Assembly: GCF_014640975.1 (NCBI RefSeq)
Contig: NZ_BMHO01000001.1
Coordinates: forward strand, 2,552,166-2,616,165
Direction: 5' to 3'
Source of the DNA: Microbacterium faecale
Lineage (GTDB): Bacteria; Actinomycetota; Actinomycetes; Actinomycetales; Microbacteriaceae
DNA: 64,000 nt
Below the pieces are notes generated by a model. It ran no database searches, had not been told where the DNA came from, and worked only from the letters and a program-made list of their open reading frames with translations. The position numbers were made by a program, and so were the translations under genes. Below, piece after piece: positions 1-6,834 of the stretch. Numbering within the stretch: the first letter of the stretch is position 1; every line of letters begins with the position of its first letter.

Positions 1-1400
1 GCGCCACCGTCGGTGTCGGTGCAGCCATCGACGATGTGGATCGGCGTGCGCACGCCCCCATTCGCGAGGGTCTGAAACGCGCTGACGACCTGCGGCATCG
101 TGACGGTGAACCCGTGGCCGAACGTCGTCGCATAGTGCGTCTGGTTGTCCCACTGATCCGCGGGGTGGAGCACACCGCTCGGTTCCCCGGCGAAGTTGAT
201 CGGCGTCTTCTCGCCGATGCCGAACTTCTGGAGGTAGTCGTGCCGCGTCTCATCCGACACCAGCGCGCCCAGCTTGGACAACGCCACGTTCGATGAATCG
301 ATGAGGGCGCCCGCAACCGTGTAGCGGTATTCCTCGTGGTTGAAGCTGTCGCCGACGGCCGCGCCGTTCGGGAACTGCTCGTAGCCGGATGCGCGCACTT
401 CGGTCAGCGGTGTCACGGCCCCCTGATCGAGAAGTGTGGCGGCCGTGATCGCCTTGAAGGTGGATCCGGGTTCGTACGACATCGTCAGCACGTTCGCGCC
501 GCGGTCGTCCTTCTCGGCGGCGCCCGGCTCGTTCGGGTCGAGGGTCGGATAGTCGACCGCCGACTTCACTTCGCCGGTCTCCACGTCGACGACCATGATG
601 GATCCGGCCTTCGCCTTCTGCGCCTCGACCTCTTCCTTCAGCATCTGCAGCAGATACCAGCTGAGGTCGGTGTCGATCGTGAGCTGCAGCGTGCCGCCAT
701 CGACGGCGGGCGTCTCCGTGACCGTGCCCGGCAGACGCGCGCCGCCGTCACCGGAGCGCTGGTAGGAGATCTGCCCGTCAGACGACTCGAGGCATGCGTT
801 CGACATCATCTCGTAGCCGGCGAGCGGAGTGTCATCGGAGCTTGTGAAGCCCACGAGGTTGCCGCCGACCGCGCCGTTCGGATAGCTGCGGGACTTCTGC
901 GGCTCCAGGATCAGCATCGGGGCATCGACCTCGAGCAGCGCGCGGTACTGCTCCGTCGTCAGACCGCGCTTGAGGCGCGTGTACTCGACATCGGGATCGT
1001 TCTCGACCGCATCGTCGACGACCTGCTCGACCTCAGCGCCCGTCATCCCGATGACGTCTCCAATCCGCTCAGCGATGCGGCCCCACGTCTCGACGTACTT
1101 ATTGGCCTCGTCGTCGATGCGGTCGACGTCGCCGACGAGGCTCGGGTCGATCGCAGCGTCGTAGCTGATCGAACTGCTCGCGAGGACATTGCCATCGGCA
1201 TCGACGATGGACCCGCGCACTCCGGGGAGGGCTGCGGTGCCCACGAGATTTCCGACGGCCAGCGAGTCCTCGATGTGCTCGTCGGCTCGGACGACCTGAA
1301 TGTCGAACAGCCGGACGGCGAACGCCACCAGCACGATCAGGACCACGACGGCCGCGGTGCTCGTACGCCTCCTGGCGCTGCGGCTGACGCTCGCGTTCAT
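1..1400 (-). CDS. ftsI: Penicillin-binding protein FtsI (PBP3-like), partial
   Basis: Septal class B penicillin-binding protein, the transpeptidase that crosslinks division-site peptidoglycan together with FtsW. About 466 N-terminal residues are visible; the C-terminus, including the KTG motif, lies beyond the left edge. The ATG at 1398-1400 is followed by a basic stretch and one membrane segment (about residues 17-33). The dimerization region follows, then the transpeptidase domain with the catalytic SxxK motif in EPGSTFKA and an SSN motif in DSSNVALS. It lies 25 bases downstream of the FtsL-like gene in the order mraZ-rsmH-ftsL-ftsI, the usual order of the division/cell-wall cluster. No disruption is seen in the visible part. 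Confidence 0.95.
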   Translation of the reverse strand, partial: MNASVSRSARRRTSTAAVVVLIVLVAFAVRLFDIQVVRADEHIEDSLAVGNLVGTAALPGVRGSIVDADGNVLASSSISYDAAIDPSLVGDVDRIDDEANKYVETWGRIAERIGDVIGMTGAEVEQVVDDAVENDPDVEYTRLKRGLTTEQYRALLEVDAPMLILEPQKSRSYPNGAVGGNLVGFTSSDDTPLAGYEMMSNACLESSDGQISYQRSGDGGARLPGTVTETPAVDGGTLQLTIDTDLSWYLLQMLKEEVEAQKAKAGSIMVVDVETGEVKSAVDYPTLDPNEPGAAEKDDRGANVLTMSYEPGSTFKAITAATLLDQGAVTPLTEVRASGYEQFPNGAAVGDSFNHEEYRYTVAGALIDSSNVALSKLGALVSDETRHDYLQKFGIGEKTPINFAGEPSGVLHPADQWDNQTHYATTFGHGFTVTMPQVVSAFQTLANGGVRTPIHIVDGCTDTDGG

Positions 1401-1425
1401 GAGGCTCCTCGGTGGGTCGTGGTGG

Positions 1426-2004
1426 TCAGTGGGTGTTCGGTGTCGGGAGGCCGCCCTCGAGCGGCGGCGCCTGCGTCACGGTGTCTGGGACGTCCACCGC
1501 TGGCGCCATATCGCCGATCGTCGCGTCCCGATCGGTCACGAGGGGCTCGTTCGCGATGAGTGCGTTTGCGGCGGCGTTGCCACCCGCGACGTTCACCGTC
1601 GATACGGACGACGCGGCCTCTCCCGCGCCGATGATGGAGGCATCGCTCAGACGCAGATAACTCGGCGTCGAGTCGATCACCATGCCGAGCGCCGCGGCGT
1701 TCGCCGCGAGGTACTGCGGCGAGCTCATCCCCGTGACCTCATCGGCGAGCTCCTGGCGGTCGAGGGTCAGCTGCTGGTGCTCATGCTGCACGCTCGCCAG
1801 CTCATACGTGCTCTGCGCCGTCAGGATCGACAGGCCGAGCTGTGCGGCGACGATCACGCCAGCCCCGACGACGGCTGTGAGGGCGTACGCGAGGCGCGGT
1901 TGGCGGCGCGGGGCGGAGCGGTCGACGGCATGCAGTCGCCGCGCTCGATCTGCGTGCGGTCGGAGTTCCTGGAGCGGTTCGAGCTCGACATCGACAAGAC
2001 TCAT
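1426..2004 (-). CDS. FtsL-like septum formation protein
   Basis: Small bitopic membrane protein of 192 residues in the position of ftsL, between rsmH and ftsI. A basic cytoplasmic N-terminus of about 55 residues precedes one membrane segment (about residues 60-80). A short helical stretch likely to form a coiled coil follows (HEHQQLTLDRQELADEV), then a low-complexity Ala/Pro/Thr tail. In the family this protein forms part of the FtsQLB complex that activates FtsWI. The ATG overlaps the rsmH stop codon (ATGA), so the two are translationally coupled. Primary sequence in this family is poorly conserved, so the call rests mainly on position and topology. Confidence 0.8.
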   Translation of the reverse strand: MSLVDVELEPLQELRPHADRARRLHAVDRSAPRRQPRLAYALTAVVGAGVIVAAQLGLSILTAQSTYELASVQHEHQQLTLDRQELADEVTGMSSPQYLAANAAALGMVIDSTPSYLRLSDASIIGAGEAASSVSTVNVAGGNAAANALIANEPLVTDRDATIGDMAPAVDVPDTVTQAPPLEGGLPTPNTH

Positions 2005-2945
2005 CAGTCCTCCCCCACCCTTTCGATCGCGCGCAGCCGAACCGGCTTCGCGCGCGGATTGCGTGCGATCTCCTCATCGGACGCGCGCTCGGCGCCGCGC
2101 ACGACGAGTCGGAACCGCGGCCGGTGCTCCGGCAGCTCGACGGGGAGCCCCGCCGGTGCCGACGACTGCGTCGCCTCGTGGAAGAGGCGCTTGACGAACC
2201 TGTCCTCAAGGGACTGGTAGCTGAGCACGACGAGCCGCCCGCTCACCGCGAGGGCCTCCAGCGCCGCGGGGATGGCGTCCTCGAGAGCGCGGAGCTCGTC
2301 GTTCACCTCGATGCGCAGAGCCTGGAACACCCGCTTGGCGGGATGTCCGGCGTTCTTGAGTGCGGCGGGGGTCGCCCGCTGCAGGACATCCACGAGCTGC
2401 CCCGTGCGTTCGATCGATGCCTCGCGCCGCTCGGCGACGATGGCGCGGGCGTATCGAGCGGCCAACCGCTCCTCGCCATAGCGCTCGAAGATGCGTCGGA
2501 GGCTGGCCTCGTCGTACTCGCCGATCACGTCGCGCGCGGTGCGATCGGCCGACTGGTCCATGCGCATGTCGAGGGGCGCGTCCTTCGCGTACGCGAATCC
2601 GCGGTCGGCCTCGTCGAGCTGCAGCGACGAGACGCCGAGGTCGTAGAGGATCGCGTCCGCGCGCGTCCCGGCGAGGGCGTCGAGGATCCCGTCGTACACC
2701 GTGTGCACGAACGTCGTGCGGGGCGCGTGCGCTGCGAGGCGTTCGCGAGCGATGCCGAGCGCCTGGGCGTCGCGATCGAGACCGACGAGCGAGGCGCCGG
2801 AAAAGCGCTCGAGCACGGCCTCGGCGTGGCCGCCCATGCCGAGGGTGCCGTCGACGTAGACGGCACCCTCATGCTCGAGCCCGGGGGCGAGCAGGTCGAG
2901 GCAGCGATCGAGGAGAACCGGGGTGTGGATGTCACGGAGGTTCAT
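2004..2945 (-). CDS. rsmH: 16S rRNA (cytosine1402-N4)-methyltransferase RsmH
   Basis: SAM-dependent methyltransferase (MraW) that modifies C1402 of 16S rRNA. The 313-residue length is normal for the family. The start MNLRDIHTPVLLDRC matches the family N-terminus, so the in-frame extension upstream to 3038 was not used. SAM-binding motif I is seen in YVDGTLGMGGHAEA, and family signatures appear in YDLGVSSLQLDEADRGF, HPAKRVFQALRIEVNDEL and VVLSYQSLEDR. It follows mraZ by about 100 bases and overlaps the FtsL-like gene by ATGA. Confidence 0.97.
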   Translation of the reverse strand: MNLRDIHTPVLLDRCLDLLAPGLEHEGAVYVDGTLGMGGHAEAVLERFSGASLVGLDRDAQALGIARERLAAHAPRTTFVHTVYDGILDALAGTRADAILYDLGVSSLQLDEADRGFAYAKDAPLDMRMDQSADRTARDVIGEYDEASLRRIFERYGEERLAARYARAIVAERREASIERTGQLVDVLQRATPAALKNAGHPAKRVFQALRIEVNDELRALEDAIPAALEALAVSGRLVVLSYQSLEDRFVKRLFHEATQSSAPAGLPVELPEHRPRFRLVVRGAERASDEEIARNPRAKPVRLRAIERVGED

Positions 2946-3048
2946 CGTGCGTCCGGTGGTGCGCTGCCGGAGGCTCTGATCCCCATCCGCGCGACCTGTC
3001 ATCGGGGAAGTGACGACAGGGTCGCGGCTGGGAGTCACAGCCGCCGGG

Positions 3049-3480
3049 TCAGAACAGTCCCGGGATCACCTCCTCCTGCATCTCCGAGAAGGCGTCCTCG
3101 TTACCCGCGAGGTAGGTGTTCCAGGACTCGGCGTCCCAGATCTCGGCGTGGGCACCGACACCCGTCACCACGAGCTCGCGCCCGAGGCCCGCGTACTGGC
3201 GCAGGTGCTGCGGGAGCGTCACGCGGTTCTGACCGTCGGGAGTCTCCGCCGATGCACCGGAGAGGAACATGCGCATGAAGTCACGAGCCTGCTTGTTACT
3301 CAGCGGCGCCTGTCGGATCCGCTCGTGCACCTGCTCGAACTCGGCGGTCGAGAAGACATAGAGGCAACGCTCCTGACCACGGGTGACGACGACGCCGCCC
3401 GCGAGCTCCTCGCGGAACTTCGCAGGCAGGATGACGCGGCCCTTGTCGTCGAGCTTCGGTGTATACGTCCCGAGCAACAT
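3049..3480 (-). CDS. mraZ: Transcriptional regulator MraZ
   Basis: DNA-binding regulator of the division and cell wall cluster, made of two SpoVT/AbrB-type repeats, which in the family forms ring oligomers and represses its own operon. The N-terminus [20 protein letters not shown] is typical, and the second repeat includes [21 protein letters not shown] chose the ATG at 3480, which gives 143 residues and about 9 bases from a GAGGGGG ribosome site. A GTG two codons upstream (3486) is also possible. Three phased GTGGGG-type boxes lie directly upstream at 3508-3533 and are the expected autoregulatory site. Confidence 0.96.
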   Translation of the reverse strand: MLLGTYTPKLDDKGRVILPAKFREELAGGVVVTRGQERCLYVFSTAEFEQVHERIRQAPLSNKQARDFMRMFLSGASAETPDGQNRVTLPQHLRQYAGLGRELVVTGVGAHAEIWDAESWNTYLAGNEDAFSEMQEEVIPGLF

Positions 3481-3507
3481 CGCCACTCACCCCCTCTGCG
3501 AATTGCG

Positions 3508-3533
3508 CCCCACTTTACTCCACTTTGCCCCAC
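3508..3533 (-). promoter_or_regulatory. MraZ operator: three direct repeats, 10-bp phase
   Basis: Read on the minus strand there are three direct repeats GTGGGG, GTGGAG, GTGGGG (plus-strand 3528-3533, 3518-3523, 3508-3513), each separated by four bases so that the period is exactly 10 bp. MraZ of E. coli and Mycoplasma binds TGGGN repeats separated by five bases, which is the same period. They lie 28-53 bases upstream of the mraZ ATG. A direct link to MraZ is inferred from this match. Confidence 0.8.
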
Positions 3534-3677
3534 ATACCAGATATCAATCGTCACCTGCCACTTCAGGGCACACACAGATGCCGCGAGATCACGGGGATCG
3601 CGGCGCGTGGAGGAAGGTGGAGGGCCGCAAGCGAGACCCGGGCGCAGGACGGCGTGTCGCGGCCACATACACAAAAA

Positions 3678-3703
3678 AACGCCGCCCCCGAAGGAGCGGC
3701 GTT
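3678..3703 (-). terminator. Rho-independent terminator after the DUF3040 gene
   Basis: Inverted repeat AACGCCGC / GCGGCGTT with a 10-base loop. Read on the minus strand it is followed by a run of seven T's, 19 bases after the DUF3040 stop codon. It separates that gene from the mraZ promoter. Confidence 0.88.
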
Positions 3704-3721
3704 CGTCAGAAAAGGAGGGCG

Positions 3722-4102
3722 TCAGCTGTGGTGGCGGCGGTCCCAACGGTCGTTCATCTTGTCCATGAAGGACGCGTTCGAGGACGACGGTGACTGCGGA
3801 GTCGGGTCGGACTCGGCCGAGTTGGCGGTGCCCTTGCCGGGCGCGAACGCGATGATGACGCCAGCGACCATGGCCGCGAAACCGATCACGCCGACCACGA
3901 CCGCCGCGATAATCGCGACGTTCCACAGGGCGATGCCCGCGATCACGCCGCCGAGCCCGACGAGGACCAGCAACGTGCCGATGAGAAGGTTGCGGTAGCT
4001 AAACGAACGCGACGTCGAAGCGTGCACGACGTCAGCGTCGGTGTGCATGAGCTGGCGCTCCATCTCATCGAGAAGTCGCTGCTCTTGCTCGGAGAGTGGC
4101 AT
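3722..4102 (-). CDS. DUF3040 membrane protein
   Basis: Small membrane protein of 126 residues in the DUF3040 family, which is almost confined to Actinobacteria and usually sits near mraZ. The N-terminus PLSEQEQRLLDEMERQL is the family signature. Two closely spaced membrane segments follow at about residues 50-90, then a Ser/Pro-rich cytoplasmic tail. A ribosome site GAGGGGG precedes the ATG. The function is unknown. It is a single-gene unit ending in the terminator at 3678-3703. Confidence 0.9.
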   Translation of the reverse strand: MPLSEQEQRLLDEMERQLMHTDADVVHASTSRSFSYRNLLIGTLLVLVGLGGVIAGIALWNVAIIAAVVVGVIGFAAMVAGVIIAFAPGKGTANSAESDPTPQSPSSSNASFMDKMNDRWDRRHHS

Positions 4103-4158
4103 GGTCTAACCCCCTCGGGTGAAAAGTCCTACTTCATTCTAACGTCCATCGGGCGACT

Positions 4159-4164
4159 TAGGCT
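4159..4164 (+). promoter_or_regulatory. -10 box TAGGCT, leaderless start at 4171
   Basis: TAGGCT is followed by six bases and then the GTG at 4171, with no ribosome site. This is the actinobacterial leaderless pattern. Confidence 0.65.
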
Positions 4165-4170
4165 AGGCGT

Positions 4171-5274
4171 GTGCCCTCCCCTCACGCCATCGTCACAGCC
4201 ATCTCCGAGCGGATGCTGACATTCGCCGACGAGCGACTCGATCAGATCCGCCTGGACGGAGACATCGGCACGGATCCGATCGCCGAACTGCTGATCAAGC
4301 GCGCCCGCCTTGCGATCACCGGCGGCAAGCGCTTGAGGGCACGCTTCGCGTACTGGGGCTGGCGCGCCGTGCACGCCGAATACACCGGACCGCACCCCGG
4401 CCTGATCGACCTCGGGGCATCGGTCGAGACGTTCCAGGCGGCGGCACTCGTCCATGACGACATCGTCGACAATTCCGATACCCGCCGTGGGGAACGCTCG
4501 GCGTGGCGAGCGCTCGAGGACGAACATCACGCGCGCGGCTGGGCCGGCGACCCGGAAGAGTTCGGTCGCAACGGCGGGATCCTGCTCGGCGACCTCCTGC
4601 TGGGCTGGAGCGACGACCTCCTTGAAGGTGCGCTCGCCCGCAACGATGACCCCGGCGCGCGTCGCGCCGCCCGCGACACCTACGCGCGCATGCGCCGCGA
4701 CGTCATCCTCGGCCAGTTCCTCGACGTCGCGGAAGAGGCCGCGTGGCCGACGACGCCCGACGCGTCCCATGCAGATCGGGCGATGCGCATCGCGATCCTC
4801 AAGTCGGCGCGGTACAGCGTGCAGCAGCCACTCCTGCTCGGCGCGGCGTACGCCGGAGGAGATGTCGCGGTGCGCGAAGCACTCGCGGCGTTCGGGCGTC
4901 CGCTCGGTCTCGCTTTCCAGCTGCGCGACGACGCGCTCGGCGTCTTCGGGGATCCGTCCGTGACCGGCAAGCCGGCGGGCGACGATCTGCGGGAGGGGAA
5001 ACGCACGCTCCTTGTCGCGTATGCGCGCGAGGGAATGGATCCGACGACGCGCGCGGACTTCGACGACCGCCTCGGATCCCCGGATCTGACGACCGAGGAG
5101 ATCACTGAGCTCCAGCATGTCGTGCGTTCGTCCGGCGCACTCGCACGCGTCGAGCGCCTGATCGATCGCTCAGCGACGGAGGCGATGGACGTGCTCCGAC
5201 GCGCCCCCTTCGCCAACACGGTCGAGGAAGAGCTCTCCGCCCTCGTCACCGCCGCGACGCGCCGCGCTTCCTGA
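4171..5274 (+). CDS. Polyprenyl (geranylgeranyl-type) diphosphate synthase
   Basis: Trans-prenyltransferase that condenses isopentenyl diphosphate onto allylic diphosphates to make a C20 or longer prenyl diphosphate. The 367-residue protein has the first Asp-rich motif in VHDDIVDNSD, a family GGKRLRARF motif upstream of it, and a second Asp-rich region degenerate as QLRDDALGVFGD. The usual DDxxD is thus DDALG, as is normal in actinobacterial IdsA-type enzymes. The gene starts with GTG and appears leaderless. It ends 8 bases from the convergent Rv2175c-like gene. The corresponding M. tuberculosis locus is idsA2 (Rv2173), beside Rv2175c and pknL. The exact chain length of the product cannot be told from sequence. 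Confidence 0.9.
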   Translation: MPSPHAIVTAISERMLTFADERLDQIRLDGDIGTDPIAELLIKRARLAITGGKRLRARFAYWGWRAVHAEYTGPHPGLIDLGASVETFQAAALVHDDIVDNSDTRRGERSAWRALEDEHHARGWAGDPEEFGRNGGILLGDLLLGWSDDLLEGALARNDDPGARRAARDTYARMRRDVILGQFLDVAEEAAWPTTPDASHADRAMRIAILKSARYSVQQPLLLGAAYAGGDVAVREALAAFGRPLGLAFQLRDDALGVFGDPSVTGKPAGDDLREGKRTLLVAYAREGMDPTTRADFDDRLGSPDLTTEEITELQHVVRSSGALARVERLIDRSATEAMDVLRRAPFANTVEEELSALVTAATRRAS

Positions 5275-5282
5275 CGCCGACG

Positions 5283-5633
5283 CTACGCGAGCGCCTGCGC
5301 GATGCGGCGCACCTCGGCCTTGCGCCCCGCGCGAAGTGACGCGATCGGCGCGTTGCCGAGCTCGGGGTGCGACACGAAGAGCCAGTCGACGATCTCCTCG
5401 TCCTCGAACCCCGCGTCCTGCATCAGGATGATCGTTCCGCGAAGCGACGGGATCGCGCGGTCACCGAGGAAGAAGGCCGAGGGGACGACGCGCACGCCGT
5501 CGCGACGCACCGCGACGAAGGCGCGGTCGTCGATCATCCGACTCACACGGCCGGGCGTCTCACCGAGGAGTGCGGCGACATCGGGAAGGGTCAGCCACAT
5601 CGTCTCGGCGGCGGGAGTCTCATCGGTCACCAC
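5283..5633 (-). CDS. Rv2175c-like DNA-binding protein
   Basis: A 116-residue protein of the Rv2175c family. It has an N-terminal winged helix-turn-helix (LTLPDVAALLGETPGRVSRM) and a C-terminal domain typical of the family (LFVSHPELGNAPIASLRAG). In M. tuberculosis, Rv2175c binds DNA and is phosphorylated by the neighbouring kinase PknL on an N-terminal threonine, which releases DNA. Here the kinase gene is 1.2 kb away and the N-terminus MVTDETPAAET contains candidate threonines. Regulation by that kinase is inferred from synteny. Confidence 0.85.
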   Translation of the reverse strand: MVTDETPAAETMWLTLPDVAALLGETPGRVSRMIDDRAFVAVRRDGVRVVPSAFFLGDRAIPSLRGTIILMQDAGFEDEEIVDWLFVSHPELGNAPIASLRAGRKAEVRRIAQALA

Positions 5634-5691
5634 TCAATACTCCCACGGCGCCGAGTCGACTTTTGTCACACCAGTTTCACCAACAACTTCC

Positions 5692-5734
5692 GTTATCACG
5701 GGTTGACACTGTTACCAGCGCGTGACACGGTAAC
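5692..5734 (+). promoter_or_regulatory. GTTAC-type repeats upstream of the LysM gene (possible MtrA-like site)
   Basis: The divergent interval holds GTTATC at 5692-5697, TTGACA at 5703-5708, GTTACC at 5711-5716 and the inverted copy GGTAAC at 5729-5734. MtrA, the response regulator that controls wall hydrolase genes in corynebacteria and streptomycetes, binds paired GTTAC/GTAAC boxes. The downstream gene is a LysM wall hydrolase, so an MtrA-like role is a reasonable guess. The promoter elements themselves are not clear. Confidence 0.4.
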
Positions 5735-5778
5735 AATCTGCCGACGTGTGTCGTCGGCCGACCGAGAGGAAGCAACTC

Positions 5779-6792
5779 ATGGCCCGTGAACGTCGCGTGC
5801 TCACTGCCGGATCCGTTGCCGTGACGGGGGCCGTTGCGCTCGTCCTCGGCGGCGCGCCCGCTGTCGCCGCCGAGTCCGAATCGATCCCGCCCTTCCGTTC
5901 GCTGCCGTCGTCGCCGCCGGAGCGCGCCGGGACGGACGCGCCCGACGTGGGGCACGCCGGCGGCGCCACCGCGACGTACACCGTTCAGTCGGGGGACACG
6001 ATCACGGGCATCGCGATCCGTCACGGCCTGCGCACGGTCGACGTGCTCACGTGGAACGATCTGAGCTGGTCGAGCATCATCCATCCGGGCGACGTGCTGA
6101 CGCTCGGGGCTCCCGGATCCGGGGGCGGAGACTCGGGCGGCGGTGATTCGGGGGGCGGCTCGCCTGCGGCGCCCGACGAGGACGCGGACACGTACACCGT
6201 GCAGGCGGGCGACACGCTCTGGGGCATCGCTGCCGACCACGACCTGTCGCTTGCGAAGCTGCTCGATCTGAACGGCATCGACGAAGGCGCCATCATCTAC
6301 CCGGGCGAGGAGCTCGTGGTCGCCGAGGCCGACGGTGGCGAGTCCTCCGACCCGCCGTCGATCTACGACTCCCCCGAATACGACCTGCAGGCCTCGCTGA
6401 ACGCGCCGCAGGCCGAGAACGTGGCGCTCATCGCGAGCGTGGGACGCGGTCTCGGCGTTTCCGAGCACGGCATCGCGATCGCGATTGCGACCGCGATGGT
6501 CGAGTCGGGGCTGCGCAATCTCGATTGGGGCGACCGCGACTCGGTCGGTCTCTTCCAGCAGCGTCCGAGCACGGGATGGGGAGACAGGACGGAGCTGATG
6601 GATCGCGGCGTCGCGACGACACGCTTCTTCCACGGCGCTCCCGACGGCGCCACGCGCGGTCTTCTCGACATCGGCGGCTGGGAGTCGATGAACTTCGGCG
6701 ATGCCGCACAGGCCGTGCAGATCTCGGCGTACCCCGACCGCTACGACCGCTGGCGCGTCGCCGCGTGGGGGTGGCTTGCGCAGCACGGGTGA
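5779..6792 (+). CDS. Secreted LysM-domain peptidoglycan hydrolase
   Basis: Exported 337-residue protein. A Sec-type signal peptide (ends near GGAPAVAAE) is followed by two LysM modules, at about residues 66-109 (TYTVQSGDTITGIAIRHGL) and 138-182 (TYTVQAGDTLWGIAADHDL), joined by a Gly/Ser linker. The C-terminal domain of about 130 residues is lysozyme-like and has a candidate catalytic glutamate in MVESGLRN followed by GLFQQRP. LysM modules bind peptidoglycan, so the protein likely cleaves the wall. I chose the ATG at 5779 because a GAGAGGAAG ribosome site precedes it and the signal peptide begins there. It lies directly upstream of the PASTA kinase gene. Confidence 0.88.
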   Translation: MARERRVLTAGSVAVTGAVALVLGGAPAVAAESESIPPFRSLPSSPPERAGTDAPDVGHAGGATATYTVQSGDTITGIAIRHGLRTVDVLTWNDLSWSSIIHPGDVLTLGAPGSGGGDSGGGDSGGGSPAAPDEDADTYTVQAGDTLWGIAADHDLSLAKLLDLNGIDEGAIIYPGEELVVAEADGGESSDPPSIYDSPEYDLQASLNAPQAENVALIASVGRGLGVSEHGIAIAIATAMVESGLRNLDWGDRDSVGLFQQRPSTGWGDRTELMDRGVATTRFFHGAPDGATRGLLDIGGWESMNFGDAAQAVQISAYPDRYDRWRVAAWGWLAQHG

Positions 6793-6822
6793 GTCCTTCC
6801 GCTCTCCCGGGCAGCCGGAAAC

Positions 6823-6828
6823 TAGAAT
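6823..6828 (+). promoter_or_regulatory. -10 box TAGAAT, leaderless start at 6835
   Basis: TAGAAT is followed by six bases and then the GTG of the kinase gene, with no ribosome site between them. Confidence 0.7.
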
Positions 6829-6834
6829 CTAGGC

